Part shown: positions 1-7,640 of the stretch, in pieces
Position numbering within the stretch: the stretch's first letter is position 1
Layout: every line of letters begins with the position of its first letter
NCBI RefSeq assembly: GCF_000426345.1
Contig: NZ_AUFE01000022.1
Span: 1 to 64,000, forward strand
Direction of reading: 5' to 3'
DNA: 64,000 nucleotides
Origin: Cupriavidus phytohabitans
Lineage (GTDB): Bacteria > Pseudomonadota > Gammaproteobacteria > Burkholderiales > Burkholderiaceae
The notes under the pieces: generated by a model
Told to the model about the DNA's origin: nothing
Seen by the model: only the letters and a program-made list of their open reading frames with translations
Database searches by the model: none
Program-made: the position numbers and the translations under genes

Positions 1-363
1 GTCGGTCTGCTGCTGCGCGGCACCAAGCGTGAAGACGTCGAGCGCGGCCAGGTGCTGTGCAAGCCGGGTTCGATCAAGCCGCACACCCACTTCACCGGTG
101 AGGTGTACATCCTGTCGAAGGACGAAGGCGGCCGTCACACCCCGTTCTTCAACAACTACCGCCCGCAGTTCTACTTCCGCACGACCGACGTGACCGGCTC
201 GATCGAGCTGCCGAAGGACAAGGAAATGGTCATGCCGGGTGACAACGTGTCGATCACCGTCAAGCTGATCGCCCCGATCGCCATGGAAGAAGGCCTGCGC
301 TTCGCTATCCGCGAAGGTGGCCGTACCGTCGGCGCCGGCGTCGTGGCAAAGATCCTCGACTAA
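1..363 (+). CDS. tuf: Elongation factor Tu, C-terminal part (cut by window start)
   Basis: The frame is open from base 1 to a TAA at 361-363 and gives the last 120 residues of EF-Tu, the GTPase that delivers aminoacyl-tRNA to the ribosome. The piece covers the end of domain 2 and all of domain 3, with the characteristic stretches [17 protein letters not shown] and [16 protein letters not shown]. The stop and C-terminus look normal. The GTP-binding domain lies upstream of the window. It sits 78 bp before rpsJ, the usual str/S10 junction in beta- and gammaproteobacteria. Such genomes often carry two tuf copies; whether this one does cannot be seen here. Confidence 0.97.
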   Translation, partial: VGLLLRGTKREDVERGQVLCKPGSIKPHTHFTGEVYILSKDEGGRHTPFFNNYRPQFYFRTTDVTGSIELPKDKEMVMPGDNVSITVKLIAPIAMEEGLRFAIREGGRTVGAGVVAKILD

Positions 364-372
364 GCACTTCCT

Positions 373-419
373 GGGACATGCCCGCGGGCATGTCCCCATC
401 TAACTGGGCATGTTGCCCA
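373..419 (+). other. Two consecutive hairpins between tuf and rpsJ
   Basis: Bases 373-396 form a perfect 24-base palindrome (arms GGGACATGCCCG and its complement). Bases 405-419 form a second hairpin, TGGGCA-TGT-TGCCCA, followed by a weak T-rich run (TCTTTT, 425-430). The rpsJ ribosome-binding site AAGGAAA starts at 431. Without a strong U-tract directly after either stem this looks more like a partial terminator or an RNA-processing site that separates tuf and rpsJ expression than a full stop. The role is inferred; the pairing is read directly. Confidence 0.55.
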
Positions 420-441
420 ATCGCTCTTTTAAGGAAATATC

Positions 442-750
442 ATGCAGAACCAGAAGATCCGTATCCGCCTGAAGGCTTTCGACTATCGCCTGATCGACCA
501 GTCGGCTGCCGAAATCGTGGATACCGCCAAGCGTACCGGCGCGATCGTCAAGGGCCCGGTGCCCCTGCCGACCCGCATCCAGCGCTTCGACATCCTGCGT
601 TCGCCGCACGTCAACAAGACCAGCCGCGATCAGTTCGAGATCCGCACTCACCAGCGCCTGATGGACATCGTCGATCCGACCGACAAGACGGTTGACGCGC
701 TGATGAAGCTCGACCTGCCGGCCGGTGTGGACGTCGAGATCAAGGTGTAA
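442..750 (+). CDS. rpsJ: 30S ribosomal protein S10
   Basis: This gene encodes 102 residues and is full length for S10, the 30S head protein that also acts as NusE in transcription antitermination. The family sequence is intact, with [19 protein letters not shown] at the start and [20 protein letters not shown] in the second half. The start is an ATG seven bases after AAGGAAA. It follows tuf as expected. It is followed not by rplC but by a strong intrinsic terminator and a catabolic cassette, so S10 is transcribed here apart from the rest of its usual operon. Confidence 0.98.
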   Translation: MQNQKIRIRLKAFDYRLIDQSAAEIVDTAKRTGAIVKGPVPLPTRIQRFDILRSPHVNKTSRDQFEIRTHQRLMDIVDPTDKTVDALMKLDLPAGVDVEIKV

Positions 751-785
751 AGATGTTTCGGGCCGCCCAGGCGGCTTGATGCAGC

Positions 786-819
786 AAACGGCGAACCGTG
801 TGGTTCGCCGTTTTGTTTT
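786..819 (+). terminator. Intrinsic terminator after rpsJ
   Basis: A perfect 12-bp stem (AAACGGCGAACC at 786-797 with GGTTCGCCGTTT at 802-813), a GTGT loop and the T-rich run TTTTGTTTT make a textbook rho-independent terminator 35 bp after the rpsJ stop. It should end the tuf-rpsJ transcript. It lies between two convergent genes, rpsJ and the reverse-strand AraC regulator, and may also act weakly on the other strand. Confidence 0.93.
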
Positions 820-845
820 GGGCGGTCCCTCTTGTGCGGAGCGGG

Positions 846-1865
846 CTAGCCTGCTCCGCGCCGCCTCAGCGTCTGCGCCGGACACTCTCCAAACACCCGC
901 CGATACTCGGCACTGAACCGCCCCAGGTGCGCAAATCCCCAGCGCAACGCAGCCGCACTGACCGATGAAATCGATGCGTCGTTCAGCAGATCCCGCCGCA
1001 CCCGCTCCAGCCGCACGGTGCGCAGGTAAGTCATCGGCCCGGTGCCGCGATGCTCGCGGAAGCCGGCAAACAGGCTGCGCACGCTGACGCCAGCGACCTC
1101 CGCCAGCAAGGCCGGCGTCAACTCCGCATCGGCGTTGGCATGCATGTATTCCTCCACCACCTTCACATGCCGCGGCGCCAACGGCTTGCCGTGCTCGCGC
1201 AGCGCCTCCGACAGGTCGTGCGGCTGCCATGTCAGCAGCGTGCCGATGACCAGCTGCTCGAGCTGGCAGGCGGTGAGCGGATGGCGCGTGGTCTCGGGCG
1301 CGGTCTCAAGCATTGCCGCGAGGTAGCGCATCAGCTCATGCCAGGCGCCCGAGCGCCAGGCCATGCCGAGCGCGAAGCGCAGCGGCCGCGCGGGGCGTCG
1401 GCCCAGGTGCGCGGCGCAGACGCGTTCCAGCGCACTGCGTTCGATGCGCACGATCAGCTGGTCGCTGTCGGCGCTCCAGCGCATGGCCAGCGGATCGCTG
1501 GGCGTCAGCACCGAAGCGCAATCGGGCGTCGAGATGATGTGCTGGTCGCCACAGCGGATATCGGCCTGCCCTGACAGCGGCATCTGCACCAGCAGGAAGT
1601 CGCCGAGCGGACCGGGATCGATAGTGACCTCGGCCCCGTAGGCGAGGCGGTTGAAAGAGACCGCGCCAAGCGGCGCATGGTGCATGCGCGCCTGCAGGCG
1701 CGTGCCGCGCACGTCGAGGCGGTGCGGCTTGAATACACGGCCGACGGCGGCGCGCGTCTCGGCCAGGTCGGTCGAGGCGAACACGCACCGGGCGGGATCG
1801 CCGAGCAGGGCGCTCGCCAGCGGGCCCTGGGTCGGGACCGCCGTGGCGGCGGGGGGCAGCTGCAT
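846..1865 (-). CDS. AraC/XylS-family transcriptional regulator
   Basis: The protein has 339 residues. It has an N-terminal ligand-sensing region of the AraC_binding_2 type (roughly residues 30-210) and a C-terminal double helix-turn-helix domain (about 235-335) with the pattern TPALLAEVAGVSVRSLFAGF and, in the second motif, AALRWGFAHLGRFSAEYRRVFGECP. The start chosen is the ATG at 1863-1865, preceded by the good Shine-Dalgarno AGAGGAG; the upstream in-frame extension is low-complexity shadow. It is transcribed away from the monooxygenase operon across a 322-bp shared control region, the classic layout of a pathway-specific activator. AraC-type regulators (IifR/IndR) accompany the known indole-oxidation clusters, so indole or a related aromatic is the likely inducer; that is inference. 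Confidence 0.9.
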   Translation of the reverse strand: MQLPPAATAVPTQGPLASALLGDPARCVFASTDLAETRAAVGRVFKPHRLDVRGTRLQARMHHAPLGAVSFNRLAYGAEVTIDPGPLGDFLLVQMPLSGQADIRCGDQHIISTPDCASVLTPSDPLAMRWSADSDQLIVRIERSALERVCAAHLGRRPARPLRFALGMAWRSGAWHELMRYLAAMLETAPETTRHPLTACQLEQLVIGTLLTWQPHDLSEALREHGKPLAPRHVKVVEEYMHANADAELTPALLAEVAGVSVRSLFAGFREHRGTGPMTYLRTVRLERVRRDLLNDASISSVSAAALRWGFAHLGRFSAEYRRVFGECPAQTLRRRGAG

Positions 1866-2187
1866 TGTCTCGCTCCTCTGGCGTGGCCGCGGTGCTGCCG
1901 GGCAGGGCGGCCAGCGGGTGCCGGCGGAGCCCTGGCGCCGTGCGCGCCGCATGGTCCGGGGAACGCGGCCGGCACGCACGCCGGCTCGCGGTTTCCCACG
2001 CGATCCACTATAGCGGATGCTCTTGCCGTCAGCGATGCAGCGTTGACCGGGTTCGCAGTTTCCTGCACTAATCGGATAGCCGCTGCAGCCGGCGGCTAGT
2101 TTGCTGCGGTGCGGAGCCACCATCATGGAAGCCAGCACGGCGGCGCCAGCGGACACCGTCAAGAGACTACGACAAGGAGAGCAGGCC
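1866..2187. promoter_or_regulatory. Divergent control region of the regulator and catabolic operon
   Basis: This 322-bp region lies between the regulator and the operon. On the forward strand TTGACC at 2043-2048 is a possible -35, but the best -10 (ACTAAT, 2068-2073) is at 19-bp spacing, consistent with an activator-dependent promoter. On the reverse strand TATAGT (2008-2013) is a possible -10 for the regulator. The Shine-Dalgarno AAGGAGA for the first operon gene is at 2174-2180. I could not define an operator repeat with confidence. Confidence 0.4.
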
Positions 2188-3417
2188 ATGGGCCAGACCA
2201 TCCAGATCCAGACCCCCGAAGGCAGTTTCAGCGGCTATCTCGCCGTTCCCGCGACAGGCAAGGGTCCGGGAATCGTGCTGTGCCAGGAGATCTTCGGCGT
2301 CAATGCCACCATGCGGCAGGTCGCCGACTATTACGCTGAAGAGGGTTACACCGTGCTGGTTCCCGACCTGTTCTGGCGCCTCGCGCCCGGCATCGAGCTA
2401 ACTGATCGCGGCGAGGATTTCCAGCGTGCGCTTGGCCTCTACCAGCAGTTCGACGAAGCCAGGGGCGTGCAGGACGTGGGTGCGGCGCTGGAGACGCTGC
2501 GGGCGCGCCCGGAATGCGCCGGCCACACTGGCGTGCTGGGCTTCTGTCTGGGCGGCAAGCTGGCTTACCTTGCGGCGTGCCGGCTGCCGGACGTGGCCTG
2601 CGCGGTGGCCTACTACGGCGTGGGCATCGAGCACGCGCTGGGCGAAGCCGGCCAGGTGCGGGGCCGCCTGGTGCTGCATATCGCGGAGAAAGACGGCTTC
2701 TGCCCACCGCAGGCGCAGGCCGCGATCCGCGAAGCCCTCGCCGGGCGCGACAACATCGAGGTCTATGTCTACCCCGGTGTCGACCACGCCTTTGCGCGCG
2801 CTGGCGGCGAGCACTTCGACAAGCCCTCCGCGCTGATGGCGCACCAGCGCGCGATCGCCGCGCTGCGCCGTGAGATGGGGCCGCACTACGATTTCTCCGC
2901 GCTGTGGGACAAGCACTGCGAGTATGAATTCGCCACGCGCGACGTTGATGCCACCATGGCGACGATGGTGCCGCAGCCTTATGTGAACCATATCCCGACC
3001 ATGACCGGCGGCGTCGGCTACGCGCAGCTGCGGCGCTTCTACCAGAACCACTTTGTCCACAGCAATCCGCCCGATACTACGCTGATCCCGCTGTCGCGAA
3101 CGGTCGGCGCCACGCAGATCGTCGACGAACTACTGTTCTGCTTCACGCATACCTGCGAGATCGACTGGATGCTGCCGGGCGTGCCGCCCACCGGAAGGCG
3201 CGTGGAGATTCCGCTGATCGCCGTCGTCAAATTCCGTGGCGACAAGCTCTATCACGAGCATATCTACTGGGACCAGGCCAGCGTGCTGGTGCAGATCGGC
3301 AAGCTCGATCCGGCAGGTCTGCCGGTGGCGGGTGTGGAGACCGCGCGCAAGCTGCTCGATGAAACGCTGCCGTCGAACACGCTGATGGCGCGCTGGCAGG
3401 AGAGCGAGGGCAGGTAG
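2188..3417 (+). CDS. Dienelactone hydrolase-SnoaL-like fusion protein
   Basis: The protein has 409 residues. Residues 1 to about 230 are a dienelactone hydrolase alpha/beta-hydrolase domain with the full catalytic triad: Cys120 in GFCLGG, Asp169 in AEKDGF, His200 in PGVDHAF. Residues from about 235 on form a second domain resembling the SnoaL/NTF2-like polyketide-cyclase fold; that assignment is less certain. Ordinary dienelactone hydrolases are about 235 residues, so this is a true two-domain protein. The start is the ATG eight bases after AAGGAGA; the longer upstream frame lacks a ribosome-binding site. It heads an operon with a dehydrogenase and a two-component flavin monooxygenase. From memory, the indole clusters iif/ind also carry an accessory protein needed to direct the oxidised product. 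The substrate is unknown. Confidence 0.85.
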   Translation: MGQTIQIQTPEGSFSGYLAVPATGKGPGIVLCQEIFGVNATMRQVADYYAEEGYTVLVPDLFWRLAPGIELTDRGEDFQRALGLYQQFDEARGVQDVGAALETLRARPECAGHTGVLGFCLGGKLAYLAACRLPDVACAVAYYGVGIEHALGEAGQVRGRLVLHIAEKDGFCPPQAQAAIREALAGRDNIEVYVYPGVDHAFARAGGEHFDKPSALMAHQRAIAALRREMGPHYDFSALWDKHCEYEFATRDVDATMATMVPQPYVNHIPTMTGGVGYAQLRRFYQNHFVHSNPPDTTLIPLSRTVGATQIVDELLFCFTHTCEIDWMLPGVPPTGRRVEIPLIAVVKFRGDKLYHEHIYWDQASVLVQIGKLDPAGLPVAGVETARKLLDETLPSNTLMARWQESEGR

Positions 3418-3499
3418 CGAGCGTTGCAGCATTGAACCCGGAGTGGGCCCGCAGAGGCCCGCCCGGTACCGGACACCGCTGGCAAACAAGGAGACAACA

Positions 3500-4288
3500 A
3501 TGAAGGGATTGCAGGACAAGGTAGCCATCGTCACCGGCGGCGCCACACTGATCGGCGCGGGCGTGGCGCGGGCCTTCGTCGAGGCCGGCGCGCGCGTGGC
3601 GATCTTCGATATCGACGCCGCCAACGGCGAGCGGGTCGCCGCCGAGCTGGGCAAGGACGCACTCTACATCGCGGCCGACATCACGCAGGACGAGCAGGTC
3701 CGCGATGCGGTCAGCCAGGTCGCGCAACGCTTTGACGGCGTGGACTTCCTGGTCAACCTCGCCTGCACCTATCTCGACGACGGCTTCCGCTCCAGCCGTG
3801 CCGACTGGCTGGCGGCGCTCGACGTCAACGTCGTGTCCGGCGTGATGCTGGCGCAGGCGGTGCAGCCGCTGATGCGCGCGCGCGGCGGCGGCGCCATCGT
3901 CAATTTCACCAGCATCTCGGCCAACGTCGCGCAGACCGGGCGCTGGCTCTATCCGGTATCGAAGGCGGCCATCGCGCAGCTGACGCGCAGCATGGCGATG
4001 GACCTGGCGCCCGACCGCATCCGCGTGAACTCGGTCTCGCCCGGCTGGACCTGGTGCCGGCTGATGGACGAGGTCAGCGGCGGCAACCGCGCCCGTACCG
4101 ATGCCGTTGCAGCCCCATTCCATCTGCTGGGCCGCGTCGGCGAACCCGACGAGGTCGCGCAGGTGGCGCTGTTCCTGTGTTCCGACCATGCCAGCTTCGT
4201 GACCGGCGCGGATTACGCCGTCGACGGTGGCTACAGCGCCATGGGCCCGGAGCAGAACGTCCCGGCCATCGGCAAGCTGGCCGGCTGA
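3500..4288 (+). CDS. Short-chain dehydrogenase/reductase (IifB/IndC-like)
   Basis: The protein has 262 residues, the normal length for a classical SDR. The NAD(P)-binding motif near residue 12 is TGGATLIGAG, the active-site set is Ser138, Tyr151 and Lys155 (YPVSK), with Asn110 completing the tetrad. Asp37 in IFDID suggests a preference for NAD over NADP. The usual NNAG is changed to NLAC (86-89). It starts at ATG 3500 after AAGGAGACAAC, the same ribosome-binding sequence used by the next gene. In the operon it probably oxidises the hydroxylated product of the monooxygenase; by analogy to iif clusters that would be 3-hydroxyindolin-2-one to isatin. The family is certain and the substrate inferred. 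Confidence 0.9.
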   Translation: MKGLQDKVAIVTGGATLIGAGVARAFVEAGARVAIFDIDAANGERVAAELGKDALYIAADITQDEQVRDAVSQVAQRFDGVDFLVNLACTYLDDGFRSSRADWLAALDVNVVSGVMLAQAVQPLMRARGGGAIVNFTSISANVAQTGRWLYPVSKAAIAQLTRSMAMDLAPDRIRVNSVSPGWTWCRLMDEVSGGNRARTDAVAAPFHLLGRVGEPDEVAQVALFLCSDHASFVTGADYAVDGGYSAMGPEQNVPAIGKLAG

Positions 4289-4322
4289 CGCCATCCCCGC
4301 ATCCAAACCAGGAGACAACATC

Positions 4323-5564
4323 ATGCGCCAACGCATCGCCATCGTCGGGGCCGGGCAGTCCGGCCTGCAAATGGCCCTCGGGCTGCAGGCGGCCGGCTAC
4401 CAGGTCACGCTGCTGTCCAACCGCACGCCGGATCAGGTCCGCGCCGGCAAGGTCATGTCGAGCCAGTGCATGTTCGACCGCGCCTTGCAGACCGAGCGTG
4501 ATCTCGGCCTCAACTGGTGGGACGACACCTGCCCGCCGGTCGAGGGCATCGGGCTGGCCGTGCCGCATCCCGAGCAGCCCGGTGCAAAGGTCATCGACTG
4601 GGCCGCGCCGCTGGACCGGCCGGCGCAGGCGGTCGACCAGCGGCTGAAGATGCCGGCGTGGATGGAAGCCTTCGCCGAGCGTGGCGGCGACCTTCGCATC
4701 GTCGATGTCGGCGTGGACGAGCTGGAAGACCTGGCGCGCGACCACGACCTGGTGCTGCTCGCTGCCGGCAAGGGCGAGATCGTCAGCCGCTTCGAACGCG
4801 ATGCGCAGCGCAGCCCGTTCGACAAGCCGCAACGCGCCCTGGCGCTGACCTACGTGACCGGCATGGTGCCGCGCGAACCGTTCTCGCGGGTTTGCTTCAA
4901 CCTGATCCCGGGCGTCGGGGAATACTTTGTCTTTCCCGCGCTGACGCTGTCGGGGCCGTGCGAGATCATGGTGTTCGAGGGCATTCCTGGCGGTCCGATG
5001 GACCGCTGGGCCGAAGCGCGCACGCCCGCGCAGCACCTTGCGGAAAGCCTGCGCATCCTGCGCACCTATGCGCCGTGGGAAGCCGGGCGCTGCGAGCACG
5101 TGGCGCTGACCGACGACAACGGCATCCTGTCAGGCCGCTTCGCGCCGACGGTGCGCAAGCCGGTGCTGACGCTGCCATCGGGCCGGCCGGTGTTCGGCAT
5201 GGCCGATGCCGTGGTGGTCAACGATCCGATCACCGGGCAAGGCTCGAACAATGCCGCCAAATGCTGCAAGGTCTACCTCGATGCCATCCTTGCCCGCGGC
5301 GAGCAGCCGTTCGATCGCGACTGGATGGAGCGGACCTTCGCCCGCTACTGGCAATACGCCGGCGATGTGGTGGCGTGGACCAACTCGCTGCTGACCCCGC
5401 CGCCGCCCCATATCCTCGCGTTGCTGGGCGCGGCGGGGCAGGCGCCGGCGCTGGCGGCGCGCATCGCCAACGGCTTCGACAACCCGCCAGACTACTTCCC
5501 GTGGTGGATGGACCCGCAGGCCTGCCACCAGCTGATCGACCACCATCTGCCGCAGGCTGCCTGA
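4323..5564 (+). CDS. StyA-like FAD-dependent monooxygenase (probable indole oxygenase)
   Basis: The protein has 413 residues, close to styrene monooxygenase StyA (about 415). The FAD-binding GAGQSG is at residues 9-14, followed by the StyA-type region LLSNRTPDQVRAGKVMSSQ. Such enzymes take reduced FAD from a separate reductase and epoxidise styrene or indole. The reductase gene follows after one base. No styrene genes (styC, styD, styS/R) are nearby, while an AraC regulator, an SDR and a hydrolase-type protein are, so the indole oxygenase subgroup (IifC/IndA) is the better match. Oxidation of indole by these enzymes commonly gives indigo as a side product. The start at ATG 4323 follows AGGAGACAAC. 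Confidence 0.88.
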   Translation: MRQRIAIVGAGQSGLQMALGLQAAGYQVTLLSNRTPDQVRAGKVMSSQCMFDRALQTERDLGLNWWDDTCPPVEGIGLAVPHPEQPGAKVIDWAAPLDRPAQAVDQRLKMPAWMEAFAERGGDLRIVDVGVDELEDLARDHDLVLLAAGKGEIVSRFERDAQRSPFDKPQRALALTYVTGMVPREPFSRVCFNLIPGVGEYFVFPALTLSGPCEIMVFEGIPGGPMDRWAEARTPAQHLAESLRILRTYAPWEAGRCEHVALTDDNGILSGRFAPTVRKPVLTLPSGRPVFGMADAVVVNDPITGQGSNNAAKCCKVYLDAILARGEQPFDRDWMERTFARYWQYAGDVVAWTNSLLTPPPPHILALLGAAGQAPALAARIANGFDNPPDYFPWWMDPQACHQLIDHHLPQAA

Positions 5565-5565
5565 C

Positions 5566-6066
5566 ATGGACACCACCAGTCATGCCGCGCCCCTGCTCGA
5601 TCCGCGCGAGCTGCGCCGGGTTTGCGGCCGCTACGCGACGGGCGTGGCGGTCATCGGTGCCTGTACGGCGCAGCAGCGCCCGGTCGGCATCACCGTCAAC
5701 TCGTTCGCGTCCCTGTCGCTGGCGCCGCCGCTGATCCTGTGGAGCCTGGCGTCGCACTCGCCCAATGCCGGGCTGTTCGAGCCAGGCCGGCCGTTCGGCG
5801 TCAGCATCCTGCGCGCGGGGCACGGCGACCTGGCGCGCCGCTTCGCCACCCCGGCGGCGGACAAGTTCGCCGGCGTGCGTCATACACGCTGCGGCCAGGG
5901 CGTGCCCTACCTTGACGAGGCGCTCGCCACGCTCGCGTGCCGCGTCGAACGCGCCGACCCCGTCGGCGACCACCTGCTGATCGTGGGCGCGGTGGAGTCG
6001 ATCGCGGCGGAGGAGGGCGAGCCGCTGGTCTTCTACGGCGGGGGGTTTGTGCGGGTCGCGGCCTGA
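5566..6066 (+). CDS. StyB-like flavin reductase, partner of the monooxygenase
   Basis: The protein has 166 residues and belongs to the short-chain flavin reductase (HpaC/StyB) family. Visible hallmarks are YATGVAVIGA near the N-terminus, ITVNSFASLSLAPPLILW in the flavin-binding core and EPLVFYGGGF at the C-terminus. It would use NADH to make free FADH2 for the adjacent StyA-like oxygenase. The start codon lies one base after the upstream stop, so the two are translationally coupled and probably made in a fixed ratio. It is the last gene of the cassette, followed by a strong GC hairpin. Confidence 0.9.
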   Translation: MDTTSHAAPLLDPRELRRVCGRYATGVAVIGACTAQQRPVGITVNSFASLSLAPPLILWSLASHSPNAGLFEPGRPFGVSILRAGHGDLARRFATPAADKFAGVRHTRCGQGVPYLDEALATLACRVERADPVGDHLLIVGAVESIAAEEGEPLVFYGGGFVRVAA

Positions 6067-6078
6067 CCTGCGCGTGCC

Positions 6079-6102
6079 GGCGGGCGGCGCGTGCCGCCCG
6101 CC
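6079..6102 (+). terminator. GC-rich hairpin ending the catabolic operon
   Basis: Ten perfect base pairs (GGCGGGCGGC with GCCGCCCGCC) around a GCGT loop start 12 bp after the flavin reductase stop. There is no U-tract, so it is either a rho-assisted 3' end or an mRNA-stabilising structure. It is the right-hand boundary of the inserted cassette. Confidence 0.6.
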
Positions 6103-6181
6103 GCGCCGCCTTCGTGCCAGCTTTTGCGCACATCTGCCTGAATCCTGCGTGCAACACCCCTCGGCAAATCGCAATTGCTTA

Positions 6182-6210
6182 TTGCCCTTTCCTTATGGAA
6201 GGGTTATAAT
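6182..6210 (+). promoter_or_regulatory. Sigma70-type promoter for rplC and downstream genes
   Basis: TTGCCC (6182-6187) and a consensus TATAAT (6205-6210) are separated by exactly 17 bp, in a locally AT-rich patch. Initiation near 6217 would give a leader of about 140 bases before rplC. A promoter is needed here because the transcript from rpsJ is terminated upstream. Confidence 0.8.
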
Positions 6211-6216
6211 GTAAGG

Positions 6217-6256
6217 CTACCCGTGTCTCCGGGTAGTGGGTTGGCCGTTTTGGCCA
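6217..6256 (+). other. Structured 5' leader of the rplC transcript
   Basis: The predicted transcript starts with a 7-bp hairpin, CTACCCG (6217-6223) with CGGGTAG (6230-6236). A second small one follows, TGGCC (6242-6246) with GGCCA (6252-6256). The rest up to rplC shows no terminator. In E. coli the S10 leader is where L4 represses its own operon; this leader could take that role now that rpsJ is separate, but no sequence match to the E. coli site was seen. Confidence 0.45.
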
Positions 6257-6356
6257 GGCGCAGTCCTCTTTAGCGCAGCCCATTCGCGCACAGCGCAAGC
6301 ACAGTTTTCGTGTATCAATCAGCCCCGGCCAATCGCAGCTGGGAATGGAGCAAACC

Positions 6357-7007
6357 ATGAGCCTTGGCCTTGTAGGTCGCAAGGTTGGCATGACCCGTAT
6401 TTTCACGGACGACGGTGAAGCGATTCCCGTGACCGTGGTCGAGGTCGGCGACAACCGCGTGACGCAAATCAAGACGGACGAGACCGACGGTTACACCGCG
6501 GTTCAAGTCACCTTCGGCGCACGACGCGCAAGCCGCGTCACCAAGCCGCTGGCGGGTCACCTCGCCAAAGCCGGCGTGGAAGCCGGCGAAATCATCCGCG
6601 AATTCCGTATCGACGCAGCCAAGGCTGCCGAACTGCAAGCTGGCGGTTCGCTGTCGGTCGACCTGTTCGAAGTCGGTCAGAAGATCGACGTGCAGGGCGT
6701 GACCATCGGTAAGGGCTACGCCGGTACCATCAAGCGCTACCACTTCGCCTCCGGCCGTGCCACCCACGGTAACTCGCGCTCGCACAACGTGCCGGGCTCG
6801 ATCGGTATGGCGCAGGATCCGGGCCGCGTGTTCCCGGGCAAGCGCATGACCGGTCATCTGGGCGATGTCACCCGCACCGTGCAGAACCTGGAGATCGCCA
6901 AGATCGACGCAGAGCGCAAGCTGCTGCTGGTCAAGGGCGCCATCCCCGGCTCCAAGAACGGCAAGGTCATCGTTACCCCGGCCGTCAAGGCCAAAGCCAA
7001 AGCTTAA
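6357..7007 (+). CDS. rplC: 50S ribosomal protein L3
   Basis: The protein has 216 residues, beginning [16 protein letters not shown] as in other proteobacteria. L3 is an early-assembly protein next to the peptidyl-transferase centre; the loop [20 protein letters not shown] is the family signature. I chose the ATG at 6357, which has GGAG six bases upstream, over an in-frame ATG at 6345 that has no properly spaced site. It is the first gene of the S10 operon after the catabolic insert and depends on the promoter at 6182-6210. Confidence 0.97.
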   Translation: MSLGLVGRKVGMTRIFTDDGEAIPVTVVEVGDNRVTQIKTDETDGYTAVQVTFGARRASRVTKPLAGHLAKAGVEAGEIIREFRIDAAKAAELQAGGSLSVDLFEVGQKIDVQGVTIGKGYAGTIKRYHFASGRATHGNSRSHNVPGSIGMAQDPGRVFPGKRMTGHLGDVTRTVQNLEIAKIDAERKLLLVKGAIPGSKNGKVIVTPAVKAKAKA

Positions 7008-7019
7008 GGAGCGCATGTA

Positions 7020-7640
7020 ATGGAACTCAAGCTCCTCCAGGACAATGGCCAGATCGGCGCAGGCGTTGCCGCTTCGCCCGAAGTGTTCGGCCGTGACTAC
7101 AACGAAGCCCTCGTTCACCAGATCGTCGTCGCTTACCAGGCCAACGCTCGCAGCGGTAACCGTAAGCAGAAGGATCGTGAAGAGGTCAAGCACACGACCA
7201 AGAAGCCGTGGCGCCAGAAGGGTACGGGTCGCGCCCGTGCCGGTATGTCCTCGTCGCCGCTGTGGCGCGGGGGTGGCCGTATCTTCCCGAATTCGCCGGA
7301 AGAGAACTTCAGCCAGAAGGTCAACAAGAAGATGTTCCGTGCCGGCATGCGCTCGATTTACTCGCAGCTCGCACGTGAAGGCCGTATCAATGTGGTGGAC
7401 GGTTTTACCGTCGACGCGCCCAAGACCAAGCTCTTGGCCGACAAGTTCAAGGCCATGGGCCTGGACTCGGTGCTGATCATCACCGACAGCCTCGACGAAA
7501 ACCTCTACCTGGCTTCGCGCAACCTGCCGCACGTGGCAGTTGTCGAGCCGCGCCAGGCTGACCCGCTGTCGCTCGTGCACTACAAGAAGGTGCTGGTGAC
7601 CAAGGCGGCTGTCGCGCAGATCGAGGAGTTGCTGAAATGA
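7020..7640 (+). CDS. rplD: 50S ribosomal protein L4
   Basis: The protein has 206 residues. The long extended loop that reaches into the ribosomal tunnel is present ([19 protein letters not shown]). In E. coli L4 is also the autogenous repressor of the S10 operon. The start ATG 7020 has AAGGA nine bases upstream. Its end overlaps the rplW start by four bases (ATGA), implying translational coupling. Confidence 0.97.

Noticed and set aside
2101..2187. Longer N-terminus of the hydrolase-SnoaL protein
   Set aside because: The extension has no ribosome-binding site, whereas ATG 2188 follows AAGGAGA and begins a normal hydrolase domain.
6067..6344. Direct repeats marking integration of the catabolic cassette
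   Set aside because: I compared the sequence after rpsJ with that before rplC by eye and saw no duplicated target site or att-like repeat.
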